Positions 23,331 through 33,502 of a stretch of DNA of 64,000 nt are shown here, in pieces. The translations under genes and the position numbers were made by a program. The stretch comes from Paulownia fortunei. Its lineage: Eukaryota > Streptophyta > Magnoliopsida > Lamiales > Paulowniaceae. The stretch covers positions 1,240,001-1,304,000 of the forward strand of contig CM033120.1 in NCBI GenBank assembly GCA_019321725.1. The letters are read 5' to 3'. Position 1 is the stretch's first letter; each line of letters begins with the position of its first letter. The notes beneath the pieces are model-generated. The model searched no databases. It was not told the origin of the DNA and was given only the letters and a program-made list of their open reading frames with translations.

Positions 23331-24123
23331 AGCTGAAAACAAAAATTTATTGCTGAGGTTAAGATTGAGTATCACAAGAAAAAGATTTAGAAACAATTAA
23401 ACCAATAAACTCTATAAACTTAAAAAGAGAAAGAACACAAATGCCATAAAAGTTTATGATGAAATGTATATTAACACAATTGCCTAAAGTAATACTGATT
23501 TAGACTCCTCAATCGGCTGGGCTTCTCTTTCCTCATCCATTAACTCGAACTCATTAATGTCCAAATTGTCATACAAAACACAGTGTGGCCCAATTACTAT
23601 GGACAGGCCCACTAGTTTAATCACAAACAGCTTGGCCGAATGGCTTGAATAATCCTACTAGTATCAATATAAATGCGCTGCAAAGTGGCCGTGATCTACT
23701 AATGATATAAAGATTTGCCAATTAGGAAATGCATATACATGAAGAAAATGATCTTGGTTTCCAGGTTAAATTGCAAAGCCCCTTCTACTCATGAAACACC
23801 AAAAGACACTGTATTTGAAAAACTCGGCGCCAAATCCCTGTTCTGTCAACAATTAAATAAGAAGTGATATTGCTCTGAATGCAAAAATAATAATTCTAAT
23901 GTACATTTGGGCCAAGAGAAATAATTCCTTAGCCGTCCAAATATGTTGTAAAAAAACAATATTTAAACCATTTTCCTTTAAAAAAAAAAAAAGGGAACAA
24001 CCCCATTTTGTTCCACCGTATAAAACTGCTCCAGTCCCAACAAACCGAGCCCAATAAGGCCCACTTTTCTTCTTTCTTCTTCCTTTAAGACAAGGTTTTT
24101 CATGTTGTTCAACATAAATCTTA
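23331..24123. other. Intergenic, moderately GC-richer; no gene called
   Basis: GGCCCA/TGGGCC-type motifs occur at about 23575, 23605, 24050 and 24060. They resemble plant site-II promoter elements. A minus-strand frame at 24128-23853 and another ending at 23484 are open but match nothing I recognise. Confidence 0.4.
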
Positions 24124-24372
24124 CTCATTCCGTTCCAATGTTTTCAATTTATTTTTTTTCACTTTTTGAACTATTCAAATTAACACTGTATTTTTTTAAT
24201 ATTAAACTTCAGTCAAAAATAATTTCTCACTTAAATTAATAATGTGATACTAACTCTCAATCACTAATTTTTAGGATATAATATGAACATATACAAAAGT
24301 TTTATATTTTTAACTTTCATTAAAGACTCATTGCTGAGTTTAATGAGAGCAATAATATTGAGATGGATGAAG
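24124..24372. mobile_element. Stowaway-like MITE
   Basis: A 249-bp element flanked by TA on both sides (24122-24123 and 24373-24374). The left end CTCATTCCGTTCCAAT and the reverse complement of the right end CTTCATCCATCTCAAT agree at 10 of 16 positions, and both resemble the Stowaway consensus CTCCCTCCGTCCCAAA. Non-coding. Confidence 0.65.
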
Positions 24373-24904
24373 TATTGTGTTAAGCATATTTCATGGCGAG
24401 GATGGTTAGATTTTATTTTAATTTATTTTTTATAGCTAGGGAGTTTTTAAGTGTTTTTGTTTTCATTGCGGGTTTTCCACAACTTCAAGAAACCTCATGG
24501 GGCGATTCTGCAATTTATCTGGTTTTGCAAATGAATTTTTTTTTAGGATTAGGGATGTGAAAATTCAAATTTTCTTTGAGTGATGATAAAAGTTTCAGTA
24601 TAAGATAGAAATTTGTGCTGCCAATGATGGCCAATTAGATTTAGCTAAATGTAGTTGAATTAAGAATGAAAATCAAAGACTAAGAAATGTTATTTAAGGG
24701 AATTTCAAAAATTAAAATTTCTTATAGATTGATAAGAAAATGTTAGTAAACTTGCACAATTCTTTCATTTTAAGCTTCAACCCTCAGTTTAATATTACTT
24801 ATCCGATTTGACTTTTCATTATTATTTATGTCAAACAACTTAGGAGTTATTACTTCTTATCTTAAAAATAAGCTCATATAAAAATTGAGATTTTTTTTTT
24901 TTTT

Positions 24905-26110
24905 TTTGTGAAAAGGGTGTTTAAATAAACTTACACTAAGATCTTTTCGAAACATATGAAATGTTATGTCTAAAAATAAAACTCTCAATTTCTTTTGATA
25001 ATAAGCTCATGGAACTAATAATAAGTTTTTATTCAAATGATATTTGGTTAAATTTAGTTAAAAGATATTATAAGTTTTTATATCTTATAAAATACTTTTA
25101 GAACTTATAAGGTGTTAGATCTTATTTTAAAAATAAATTTTTGAAATATTTGGATAAAATAATATCAATTTATAAGATATTAATAGTAGCAATTTTATAA
25201 TTAGAATGATCAAAATTAAAGTAGTTCGTTAAGATCATAAAAATAATCTAGGAACTTCTTACCTTTTTTCAAGGAGGTTAAAAAATCCCAAAATCTTATT
25301 TTGGGAGTTTATAAAATTATTTTCTAAAAATTTGATGAGAGCGTATGACAAAACTTATTTAAAATTTTTTATAAGATATTAAATTTTATTTTAAAAATAA
25401 GTTGTTGAAATATTTGGATAAAATAAAATTATTGAGTTTTTTAAATGTTAGTAATGATAATTTTGTAATTAAAATTATCAAAATTGAAAGAATTTATTAA
25501 AAGAAGTTGAGGTGAGTCTTTAGAAACTTATAAGCTCTAAAGTAGCATTGTTTTTTATCTTATAAGTTCTTTATAAAATGATTTATCAAATATTTTTTAA
25601 AAGTTTATAAGCTCTTAAACAACTTATAAGATATTTTGAGTTTATAAGCTCAATCAAACACCCTCAAAGTAAGATCATGAAGTTTAAAAGATATTAGTAA
25701 TAATAATTTTGTAATTAATAAAACTAAAGAAGGTTGTTAATAACATAAAAATAAGTGAGAACTTCAATCTTATTATGTGAGCTTATAAGCTCAATTTCTA
25801 AAAAATTTATCAAATATTTTAGAACACCTTATCATATAAGATGTTTTAAACAGTTTATAAACTCACCCAAATACCTTTTATTTTGAGAATTTATAAGCTC
25901 ATTTTCTAAAAATTTTACCAAATAACTTTATAATATTTTGTAAGCTCTTCAATATTTTATAAGATATTTTAAAAAGTTTATAAGTTCAACGAAACACCCT
26001 CTAAACACTTTAGATAATCTTATAAATTCTCAATTTTAATAAGCCCCTCCAAACACTCTAGAACATCATATAAATTTTTAAATATTTTATAATATACTTA
26101 AAATGATTAA
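24905..26110. repeat. Degenerate repeats of a CTTATAAG / AAACACCCT motif
   Basis: GGGTGTTT at about 24915 and inverted AAACACCCT at about 25655-25665 could be the ends of one TIR element. Further copies of TTTATAAGYTCAAYNAAACAC occur at about 25850, 25975, 26040 and 26105. This suggests nested or partially duplicated non-autonomous elements of a family common in plants. A related remnant lies at 35240-35360. No clean target duplication was found. Confidence 0.5.
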
Positions 26111-26568
26111 ACTCATCCAAACACCATCTTAATTAATAAAAAAAAGTTCAATTTAAGATCAAAATAAATAACTTATTTAAATTTTAAAAAACAATATGGG
26201 TTCTCCTTCTTTTTTTATTAGAACTTATAAGCTCCATAAATATTATGTTTGGAGCTTAAGTATTTTATAGCTTAAGTACTTTATGTGATCTATATCACTA
26301 CATACCTAACAATCCAAGAGTTGTAATAATTTGTATTATTACCAACCTTGACGTCCCTTTGCTGCAATTAAGTTGTTAACTTCAAATAATTCATCTTGGA
26401 TTCTGTATTTTGTTTGCCAGCCCTCAAACTACACTTAGCAAAGAGCTAAACTACAAGCGAAGGTATTTTATGAGACTTTTGCAAACCTATCTGCCAGAAT
26501 GCAGAATATTCAATGTTAAAACCTATGTAAAAAAAGACAAAAATAGTTCATTTTCGTCTTTATATATA

Positions 26569-26591
26569 TCCATATCCATATCCATATCCAT
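26569..26591 (+). repeat. (CATATC)n microsatellite
   Basis: Four near-perfect hexamer copies lie about 180 bp upstream of the dirigent gene start. Confidence 0.8.
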
Positions 26592-26676
26592 CGTTATATT
26601 TATCTATTTGTTGCCTTGTTGGCCGGCAGCATGGTTCATATTCTCGTTTTCAGACTCTTTGTCAAACTCTCGACAT

Positions 26677-26684
26677 TATAAATA
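26677..26684 (+). promoter_or_regulatory. TATA box of the dirigent-like gene
   Basis: TATAAATA is 85 bp upstream of the ATG. Transcription would start near 26710, giving a 5' leader of about 60 nt. This is a sequence-based inference. Confidence 0.6.
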
Positions 26685-26768
26685 AGTTTCTGAAATAACC
26701 AAATCACACAAAAACACAAGCGCAAATCAAGCTTATTTGACTTCTGCAGAGTTGTTAAGTTAAAAGGT

Positions 26769-27296
26769 ATGGCATCCAATTCAATCAGATTGTCTTTACT
26801 TCTATTTCTGGTCATGTTCATATATGGCAAGGCAGAGCTAGGCCAGCCCAAAGAAACCAAAATGACAGTGTATTTCCAAGATTATTCGGGTGGGCCTAAT
26901 CCCACCGTGGTTGAGATAACGGGCCGACCCGATGGGCTTCTTAGCTTCACCAAATTTGGATCCATCTTCTGCACCGATGATCCAATAACCGAAGAATTTG
27001 AGGAAAGCTCGGCCCAAGTTGCACGAGCCCAAGGTTTGTACGTGACATCGGCACTAGACGGGTCCAATACCCACGTCCTAATATCGATCGTGTTCACCAA
27101 CGAGGAGAATAAAGGTAGCACATTGGAAGTACAAGGTAGTAGCGCTCAATTTGAGCGGGTGAGGGAGGTGGCGGTGGTGGGTGGCACCGGAAAATTCCGG
27201 TTGGCCCGTGGTTATGTTACTTTTGAGACCATTCACTATGATCATGCACTTCACTATGCGGTCATCCAGTGCAACCTTACCGTGTTACATTACTAA
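26769..27296 (+). CDS. Dirigent-like protein, secreted
   Basis: Single-exon gene of 175 codons. Residues 1-22 form a signal peptide (basic start, LLLFLVMFIYG core, cleavage near KA-EL), so the product is apoplastic. The dirigent domain follows: MTVYFQDYSGGPNPT (32-46), FGSIFCTDDPIT (63-74), ARAQGLYVTS (85-94), VFTNEENKGSTLEVQG (108-123), then the family signature VVGGTGKFRLARGYV (136-150) and AVIQCNLTVLHY at the C-terminus. Cys68 and Cys168 are present, and N169-L-T is a likely glycosylation site. Dirigent proteins steer phenoxy-radical coupling in lignan/lignin chemistry or act in related ring-forming steps; the substrate cannot be told from sequence. Length matches the family (about 180-190). 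The start is the only Met before the signal peptide, and a TATA box sits upstream. Confidence 0.93.
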   Translation: MASNSIRLSLLLFLVMFIYGKAELGQPKETKMTVYFQDYSGGPNPTVVEITGRPDGLLSFTKFGSIFCTDDPITEEFEESSAQVARAQGLYVTSALDGSNTHVLISIVFTNEENKGSTLEVQGSSAQFERVREVAVVGGTGKFRLARGYVTFETIHYDHALHYAVIQCNLTVLHY

Positions 27297-27523
27297 AAAA
27301 ATGTGTTTTTTGTTTCCAAATTCATATACAGATAAAAAAAATTCTAGTTCAAATCCAATTTGGCAGTACTCAAATCATTTATCTTAAGGTCAAATGTGAT
27401 CTCAATAATATGTATCATTAAGAAAGAGTGTAATGTGTTTGGTTAATAGCATCATATTTTCTAGATTTCTCCATGTGTATTGTTAATGTATCTACATTCG
27501 TACCGTACATATGTCCATGCAAG

Positions 27524-27529
27524 AATAAA
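27524..27529 (+). terminator. Possible polyadenylation signal of the dirigent gene
   Basis: An AATAAA about 230 bp after the stop, in T-rich context. Plausible but unproven; plant signals are loose. Confidence 0.4.
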
Positions 27530-28126
27530 ATAACTTTTTAGAACATATGATGTGTCTCGCTACACACAAAAACTAGGAAACTATTCATCTATAGATTTTA
27601 AATTAGAAGTTTAAAATTCATTTAAATGTATAAGTATCAAATAGTTTTACTGAGCTAAATTTTGTCGCCAAAGACAGTGAAATATTTTATTTTTACATAT
27701 TTATTAGTTCATGACGATAAGATATTTGAGAGGTCAATTAATTTATGTAAATAAACATGATAACTTATGCCTTCTCATCACAATTTTTAGATTTTTTATT
27801 TGTATCCTATTTTTTTTTATTTTTTTTTGGATATGGGTCGGAATAGCTTTCGGATCTTTTGAGATTGCAATTGAATTTGGATCCAAAATGCTAAGATTCG
27901 ACGCACATTTAACCTACTAATAGTCCTATATTGAATTATTTCACAATTAAATCACGTTTTTTGAACCGTCAATCCATGAAAGGATCGACGTCCAGAGTAA
28001 ATAAATAATTTTGAAGTTTTAAGACGTTGCTAGATATTACTTAAGAAAATAAATTGATCTCTAGTTCCAAGTATTTTAATGAGAGATGAAAGTTTGGCTC
28101 ATTCCCCCACCCACCCCAACCCACCC

Positions 28127-28166
<40 letters not shown>

Positions 28167-28290
28167 TATAATATTTTCAGATTTAAACTGCATATGGCCA
28201 ATTTATTTTAAAGAAAAACAAATTTCCCCTAGCATATAGTTTCTATTTTTTTTTAATTAAGTCATAACATCATAATTATATCAAATAATA
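27530..28290. other. Intergenic; contains a (TA)n tract
   Basis: No gene. A pure (AT)n run of about 30 bp lies at 28129-28161 after a C-rich CCCACCCACCCC stretch. Confidence 0.6.
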
Positions 28291-28536
28291 CTCCACGTGT
28301 ACTAAAATAATTGTTTCTTTTGGCTGCAATACTAATTCAAACTCTTTAATCTTAATTTTGACTAACTTAATAACTAATTCTTCGACAACTTTACTAAACC
28401 TCAAAGTCTTATCATATTACTTAATATTATTCACTTAGTTTTTTTTTTAAGTAAACTATTAATTATTGCACCAAAAAACATTAGTCCAAATTTATTAAGT
28501 CAAGATGGCTAGAGAGCTATTTTGGGATAGAGGAAG
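28291..28536. mobile_element. Stowaway-like MITE
   Basis: A 246-bp element with TA at both flanks (28289-28290 and 28537-28538). The left end CTCCACGTGTACTAAAATAA and the reverse complement of the right end CTTCCTCTATCCCAAAATAG fit the Stowaway pattern CTCCCTCCGTCCCAAAATAA. Non-coding. Confidence 0.6.
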
Positions 28537-28552
28537 TAATAATAACAATAAC

Positions 28553-28596
<44 letters not shown>

Positions 28597-28600
28597 CAAC

Positions 28601-28633
<33 letters not shown>
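28537..28633 (+). repeat. (TAA)n microsatellite with AAC interruptions
   Basis: About 30 TAA triplets with a few TAACAA interruptions. It begins at the right TA flank of the MITE. Translation artefacts of this tract (poly-Tyr) were ignored. Confidence 0.95.
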
Positions 28634-28635
<2 letters not shown>

Positions 28636-28981
28636 CTTATTGGCATGTAGTTTCTATCCAATCTTATAAGTGTAGTTAGAGGGGCATATAGCATTAAAGT
28701 TAGACCTGATCATGCATGTGCAATATTAATGATAAGGAGGACCAAGTCTTTATTTTAAAAATTCTGATGCCATATTTCTGGATATTATCTTCAAAATCAA
28801 CATATTTCTCCACACCCTCACCAAATTATACGATTAAAAAAGTTTGTTCGAGTCAAATATATAAAAAGTGAGCGGACGTATATATTTTATCATTCACAAA
28901 TTTTTAAAATTAAACTCGACTTCAAAATAAAAGTTACAAACCATAAAATCTAAACAAAAATGTTATTTTGCTCGAGTTCGA

Positions 28982-29023
28982 ATACCTTCGACTTGATTTA
29001 AGTACCTTCGACTTGATTTAAGT
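28982..29023 (+). repeat. Short tandem duplication
   Basis: TACCTTCGACTTGATTTAAG occurs twice in a row, 500 bp upstream of the glycine-rich gene. Confidence 0.85.
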
Positions 29024-29120
29024 AGTACTTCTTGGAAAAGATTTCAACACCTATAATATATAGAGAAATATCCCTTGCAGATCTTATGAACCAAATACTT
29101 GACCAGGGTCCATCACCATC

Positions 29121-29150
29121 ACTGTGTGTGTGTGTGTTTTTAATCTTTAG

Positions 29151-29197
<47 letters not shown>

Positions 29198-29215
29198 AGA
29201 GAGAGAGAGAGTGTG
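29121..29215 (+). repeat. Compound microsatellite (TG)n...(TA)n(TG)n(GA)n(TG)n
   Basis: (TG)n at 29124-29138, then (TA)n to about 29184, then short TG, GA and TG blocks. It lies about 270-350 bp upstream of the glycine-rich protein start. Confidence 0.9.
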
Positions 29216-29417
29216 TCGGTAGGGTTAAAGAGCTTAAAACCAGAAACAACACCCCATATCTTGATTGACTTTTGAACGTTCAATTTGTATCATTTAATGC
29301 TCCCGCCACTTCCCCATCTGCTCAAACGCGTCACATAACCATGCACACTGTACACATTAATGGCAGAGTAGAAAAATCTACAGCAAAATTATCCATTATT
29401 GGCCAGTTGCTTCAGCC

Positions 29418-29425
29418 TATATATT
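29418..29425 (+). promoter_or_regulatory. TATA box of the glycine-rich protein gene
   Basis: TATATATT lies 57-64 bp upstream of the ATG at 29482 and predicts a short leader of about 30 nt. Confidence 0.55.
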
Positions 29426-29481
29426 GATCGGTTCCGAGCCAAGATTAGCATGCAGAGTGAAGTTAGAACTAACTTTGAGCA

Positions 29482-30586
29482 ATGGGTTTCTCTCAGAAAT
29501 GGCTGTGTGCATTGATCTTTTTGTTGGTCGTAGTGTTGAATTTGAGTGCAATAAGTTTTGGGGATGACAAAGTTGATGAGGCTGGTTGGAGAGGTGATGA
29601 TGATTGTAGATTTAGTAGGCGAGGCTGCTATGGTGGTCGATATGGACGTGGGCCACGAGGCGGTTGGGGTGGACCCGGGGGAGGTCGGGGTGGTTTTGGT
29701 GGAGGACCTGGAGGAGGAGGAGTAGGAGGTGGTGGTGGTTTTGGTGGAGGAGCTGGAGGAGGGGGAGGAGTAGGAGGTGGTGGTGGTTTGGGTGGAGGAG
29801 CTGGAGGTGGAGTGGGAGGAGGTGGAGGGTTAGGTGGTGGTGGTGGAGGAGGAGTAGGTGGTGGTTCGGGCCATGGTGGAGGATTCGGTGCTGGTGGAGG
29901 AGTTGGTGGTGGTGGTGCTGCTGGGGGAGGTGTTGGAGGAGGTGGCGGATTTGGTGGTGGGGGAGGTGGTGGTGTAGGAGGGGGTTCAGGTCATGGAGGG
30001 GGCTTTGGAGCTGGAGGTGGTGTAGGTGGTGGTGCAGGTGGAGGTCTTGGAGGGGTGGTGGAGCAGGTGGCGGAGGAGGTAGTGGGGGTGGTGGTGGCAT
30101 TGGGGGTGGTTCTGGCTCAGGAGGAGGATTCGGAGCGGGAGGTGGTGTAGGTGGTGGTGTTGGAGGAGGGGCAGGTGGAGGAGGAGGAGGTGGTGGAGGT
30201 GGAGGTGGAGGGGCGGTATTGGGGGAGGATCTGGCCATGGTGGCGGATTTGGTGCTGGTGGAGGTGTTGGTGGTGCAGGTGGAGGCATTGGTGGAGGAGG
30301 TGGTGGTGGTGGTGGAGGCGGAGGAGAAGGTGGTGGTGGTTTAGGTGGTGGGTCAGGACATGGTGGTGGCTTTGGTGGAGGCGTTGGTGGTGGAGCAGGT
30401 GGAGGCTTGGGAGGTGGAGCTGGTGGAGGTTTAGGAGGTGGTGGTGGTGGTGGCCATGGTGTTGGAGGTGGTGGAGGGTTTGGGGTTGGTATCGGCATTG
30501 GGGTTGGGGTAGGAGTGGGAGGTGGTGCTGGCCACGGTGTTGGAGTTGGAAGTGGATCCGGTGGTGGAGGTGGTGGCGGACGGTGA
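29482..30586 (+). CDS. Secreted glycine-rich protein, (GGX)n type, with two apparent frameshifts
   Basis: The ATG opens a signal peptide (MGFSQKWLCALIFLLVVVLN, cleavage near SFG-DD), then a charged stretch with two Cys (DDDCRFSRRGCYGG). A long array of GGG, GGF, GGV, GGA and GSGHGGGFGAGGGV units follows, as in structural cell-wall glycine-rich proteins. The first frame leaves the Gly-rich pattern at about 30055 and would stop at 30150. The pattern resumes one frame over until about 30213, then one frame over again, and ends ...GGGGGGR, TGA at 30584-30586. Each break directly follows GGAGGGG, as if one G of a run were missing. With both restored the protein would be about 368 residues. The other strand and frames give only Pro/His- or Trp/Arg-rich shadows. 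Either the assembly undercalled two G runs or the allele is truly broken. Confidence 0.75.
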
Positions 30587-30881
30587 TGATCATTTTGTTG
30601 CTAAACTATTTACTACATTGCTTCGGTGTTCTTACGTTTCTATTCACCAAAATGAGTATGTTCCAATTAGAATTATGTAATGAAAAGTTGTATCCAACAA
30701 TTTCCTCTTTGTATTGCTTTCTCAGCCAAACAAGAAAAAGAAGGCAGTTATGTGCATGTTATGTAATGATTTGTATGTTCTTTTAATCCAATTCCCACAT
30801 TTTATTTTATACATAATTAATAACTCTTTATTTGTCATTTATTTCACTAAACTAGATGTAATTTCAGCAAAACATTCTTTA
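30587..30881. other. 3' region of the glycine-rich gene
   Basis: AT-rich transcript tail region; no canonical AATAAA in the first 200 bp. AATGAAAAG near 30680 is the nearest variant. Confidence 0.4.
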
Positions 30882-31120
30882 TTTGTCTCTGACTCTCATT
30901 TCCTTTTTGGACACGTCAAAATGAGTCTTTATTTTTTAAAATAAAAGTATTTATTTAAAATTATCTTCTCAACTACACTAATTATGAAATACTATTAAAC
31001 TTTCAACCATTAATTTTAAAGATAACAACGTAAAAACATATAAAACTTTCATTATTTTTAACTTTTACCTAAAACTTTGATTGGAATGAATTTAGAGACT
31101 TTTACTTTGTATGGAGGGAA
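30882..31120. mobile_element. Stowaway-like MITE
   Basis: A 239-bp element between TA dinucleotides (30880-30881 and 31121-31122). The left end contains GACTCTCATTTCC and TTTTTGGACACGTCAAAATG; the right end reads ATGGAGGGAA. Both are recognisable from Stowaway families of eudicots. The terminal repeats are degenerate. Confidence 0.5.
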
Positions 31121-31549
31121 TATCTTTTGCAAAAAAGTTAAATTGATTAGATCAGCACTAAAGTTTCAAAAGAACATTGGCCTGAATTCCTTTTGCATAA
31201 ATTCTGTCAATGCTTAGCCAAGATAGAAAACTCACATATAATAATTCATAATTTAAAATTATGGTTTTGGAGAGAGTGGTTATTAAGAACAGGACTATTT
31301 TTTACTAATTTTAATATTTTGTGAGCAAATCTCTTGTGTTTTAATTAGAAGTGAGTAGTGGGTGTTAGAGTAGTGTCTGACGTACCAATTACATTGTACA
31401 TTTTTTATATTTTTGTATTTATAAAATAATTTTTTTCAAATCATATTAATAAAAAAAAAATAAATTTCTTTATCTTTAATTGCTTCTTGTAATTAGATAA
31501 AATTTCTATACCAAACTTAGTTAACGAGAATGGTCATATATTTGATAGT

Positions 31550-33420
31550 GATTATGGAATATGCCTCTATGACTTTGGTTTTAAACTAGTTTCGACTCCA
31601 AACTTCTTCCAATTTTATCTCTTTCATATTTTTCAAAAATATTCAAGATTACCCAAGAATTCCAAACTTTTGATTTTCCATCCTTTTCAATTACTTTTAT
31701 GGGCCTTTTCTAATTTGGCTTGAATTTAAAATTAAATCCTATAATTAATTCAATTAATTATCTTACCCAAATTAATTAATTTCATCTAGCCCATCTAATC
31801 AAATTAGATCCAATTAGACAATTTAATTATTTAATCAAGTAAATTAATTTATGGACTATACAATTAATGTGGTCCAATCAAATAATTGTTTCACTTCAAT
31901 TGGGCTCCCAATCTTATTAGCTCCAATTAAATAATCTAATTATTTAATTAAATAATTAATTCAACTTTTTAAATTAATTTAATCCTCAATTAATTAATCT
32001 CTATTAATTAATTGGATTCAAACATTTGAATCAATTTCAAAATTAGAAATGTTTGGTTTCAAATTGTGTGTGATCATTTAGATTCATAACTAAACTAGCA
32101 GTGGGCTTGTAATATTTGCATTTTATGAATAATAATAATTATTTTATTTAATTAATCCAATTAATTAGTTCGCTTGAAATTAACTACTTACTTTCAAGAA
32201 TCTCACAAGTTATAAGAAACGCCTAACAAGTGTATCATGACTATCTAAACTTAAGTGAAATAGCGAGTGAACGTATTTCAATTACGAGTATCATACACGT
32301 AAGATTCTTTCATCAATTAATCTCCCGATTGAGTATAGGGCATGAATTAATAGTCAAAACTCTAATTGTTCAATAATTATGATTCTATTTCAAGTTTTAA
32401 TGAAATATGACTAATTGTTAAAAAACCTCGTCTAACATTCATTCTACCTTAACCAAAGGCTTATGAGTTATGAACTATGAAAAAATAAGAGATTCATTTA
32501 TTCTGTCAGACAAGTGACGGATCCTTTGTTGATCATTCATTAACCTCCAAACATATCAATACAACATCCAACGTATCCCCTTTATGATTGTCAAGTAATA
32601 AGAAGATACATCAAAATGAAACACGATATGCACAAGGCTACCATAGTGTCTCAAGTCAAAGGACTAATCGTGTACTGTCGTAACATGAAAATTCTTATTT
32701 AGATAAACAAGTTTCCAATTAAGAATTTTCAATGGGTCTGTTCAATATACTTATTCCCTATCAAGCATCCGCATATATGCACGTCACTACCCCAATGTCC
32801 ATGGAGCGAGACATCCTCCTCATGCGAGCAGGCATCGCATGCGCGAGTCTATTGGGCTATTCGATATCTCATTTCAAAAAGTTCTGAACAAAATATTTTT
32901 CAACCAATTAAAAGAAGACACAAAATACTAAACGTAGGAGTTTTGAAATTTTTTGTCCCCTATAAATACATGATTGTCGAAAATTTAAGGGAGATTTACC
33001 ATCCCTATAATTTGCAGCCATATAGAAATTAAGAGTAAAAAATAATTTTCTTCATCCATCATTTTTCTCTAAAAAATTCTTTTTTAAGTGTTAATTCTTT
33101 TATCATAAATTGATAACAAAAATTAATATTTTCTATACACACTCCATCAACTAGATTAGAAAAGAAATCAGAATTGCTAGCAAAATTCTGATTTTGTGTT
33201 CTCGTTCAAAGTGTGGATTATTTTAGTGGGAAAACATTTGAATCTTTGTAAACCAAATTCAAAAAAGGGCTAGCAATTGATTGTTTCATACTATACAACA
33301 ACCAAAATACATAGAAAGGTATAAATCGATACTTTAATTACTTATTACAGTTATTGAAAATTACGATATCGTTAGAAATCATAATATAATTGTTATGGTT
33401 TAATATTTTTAAAAATTTTA
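31550..33420 (+). mobile_element. Probable solo LTR or LTR-containing retrotransposon remnant
   Basis: Nearly 2 kb with no coding but with LTR-like internal structure: AT-rich direct motifs (AATTAATTAAT), a stretch with CATGTCCATGGAGCGAGAC-like text and GCATCGCATGCGCGAG, a strong TATA box (CCCCTATAAATACATG, 32958-32973), and then a T-rich leader of the type seen in the R/U5 of long plant LTRs. A second LTR, primer site or target duplication was not found, so boundaries are approximate. Confidence 0.4.
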
Positions 33421-33426
33421 ATTTTC

Positions 33427-33502
33427 TGCTGAGCATGTTACATAATCAGGTGAACCCTGCACATTGCTGAGCATGTTACATAATCAGGTGAACCCTGCAC
33501 AT
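33427..33502 (+). repeat. Perfect 38-bp tandem duplication
   Basis: 33427-33464 and 33465-33502 are identical, beginning TGCTGAGCATGTTACATAAT. Absence of any mismatch points to a recent event. Confidence 0.95.

Noticed and set aside
23484..23640. Acidic C-terminus-like minus-strand frame ending at 23484
   Set aside because: About 50 codons without a Met or an upstream exon that could be joined; protein-like composition alone is not enough.
23853..24128. 91-codon minus-strand frame
   Set aside because: Open by chance in a GC-richer patch; the hydrophobic tail comes from AT-rich sequence and no family motif is visible.
26636..27121. Minus-strand frames over the dirigent gene
   Set aside because: Antisense shadows of a clearly coding plus-strand gene.
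28509..28694. Poly-Tyr ORF
   Set aside because: It is the translation of the (TAA)n microsatellite.
29612..30593. Long minus-strand Pro/His-rich frames and plus-strand Trp/Arg-rich frames
   Set aside because: They are shadows of the glycine-rich gene: GGN codons read in other frames or strands give Pro, His, Trp and Arg. No start context or signal supports them.
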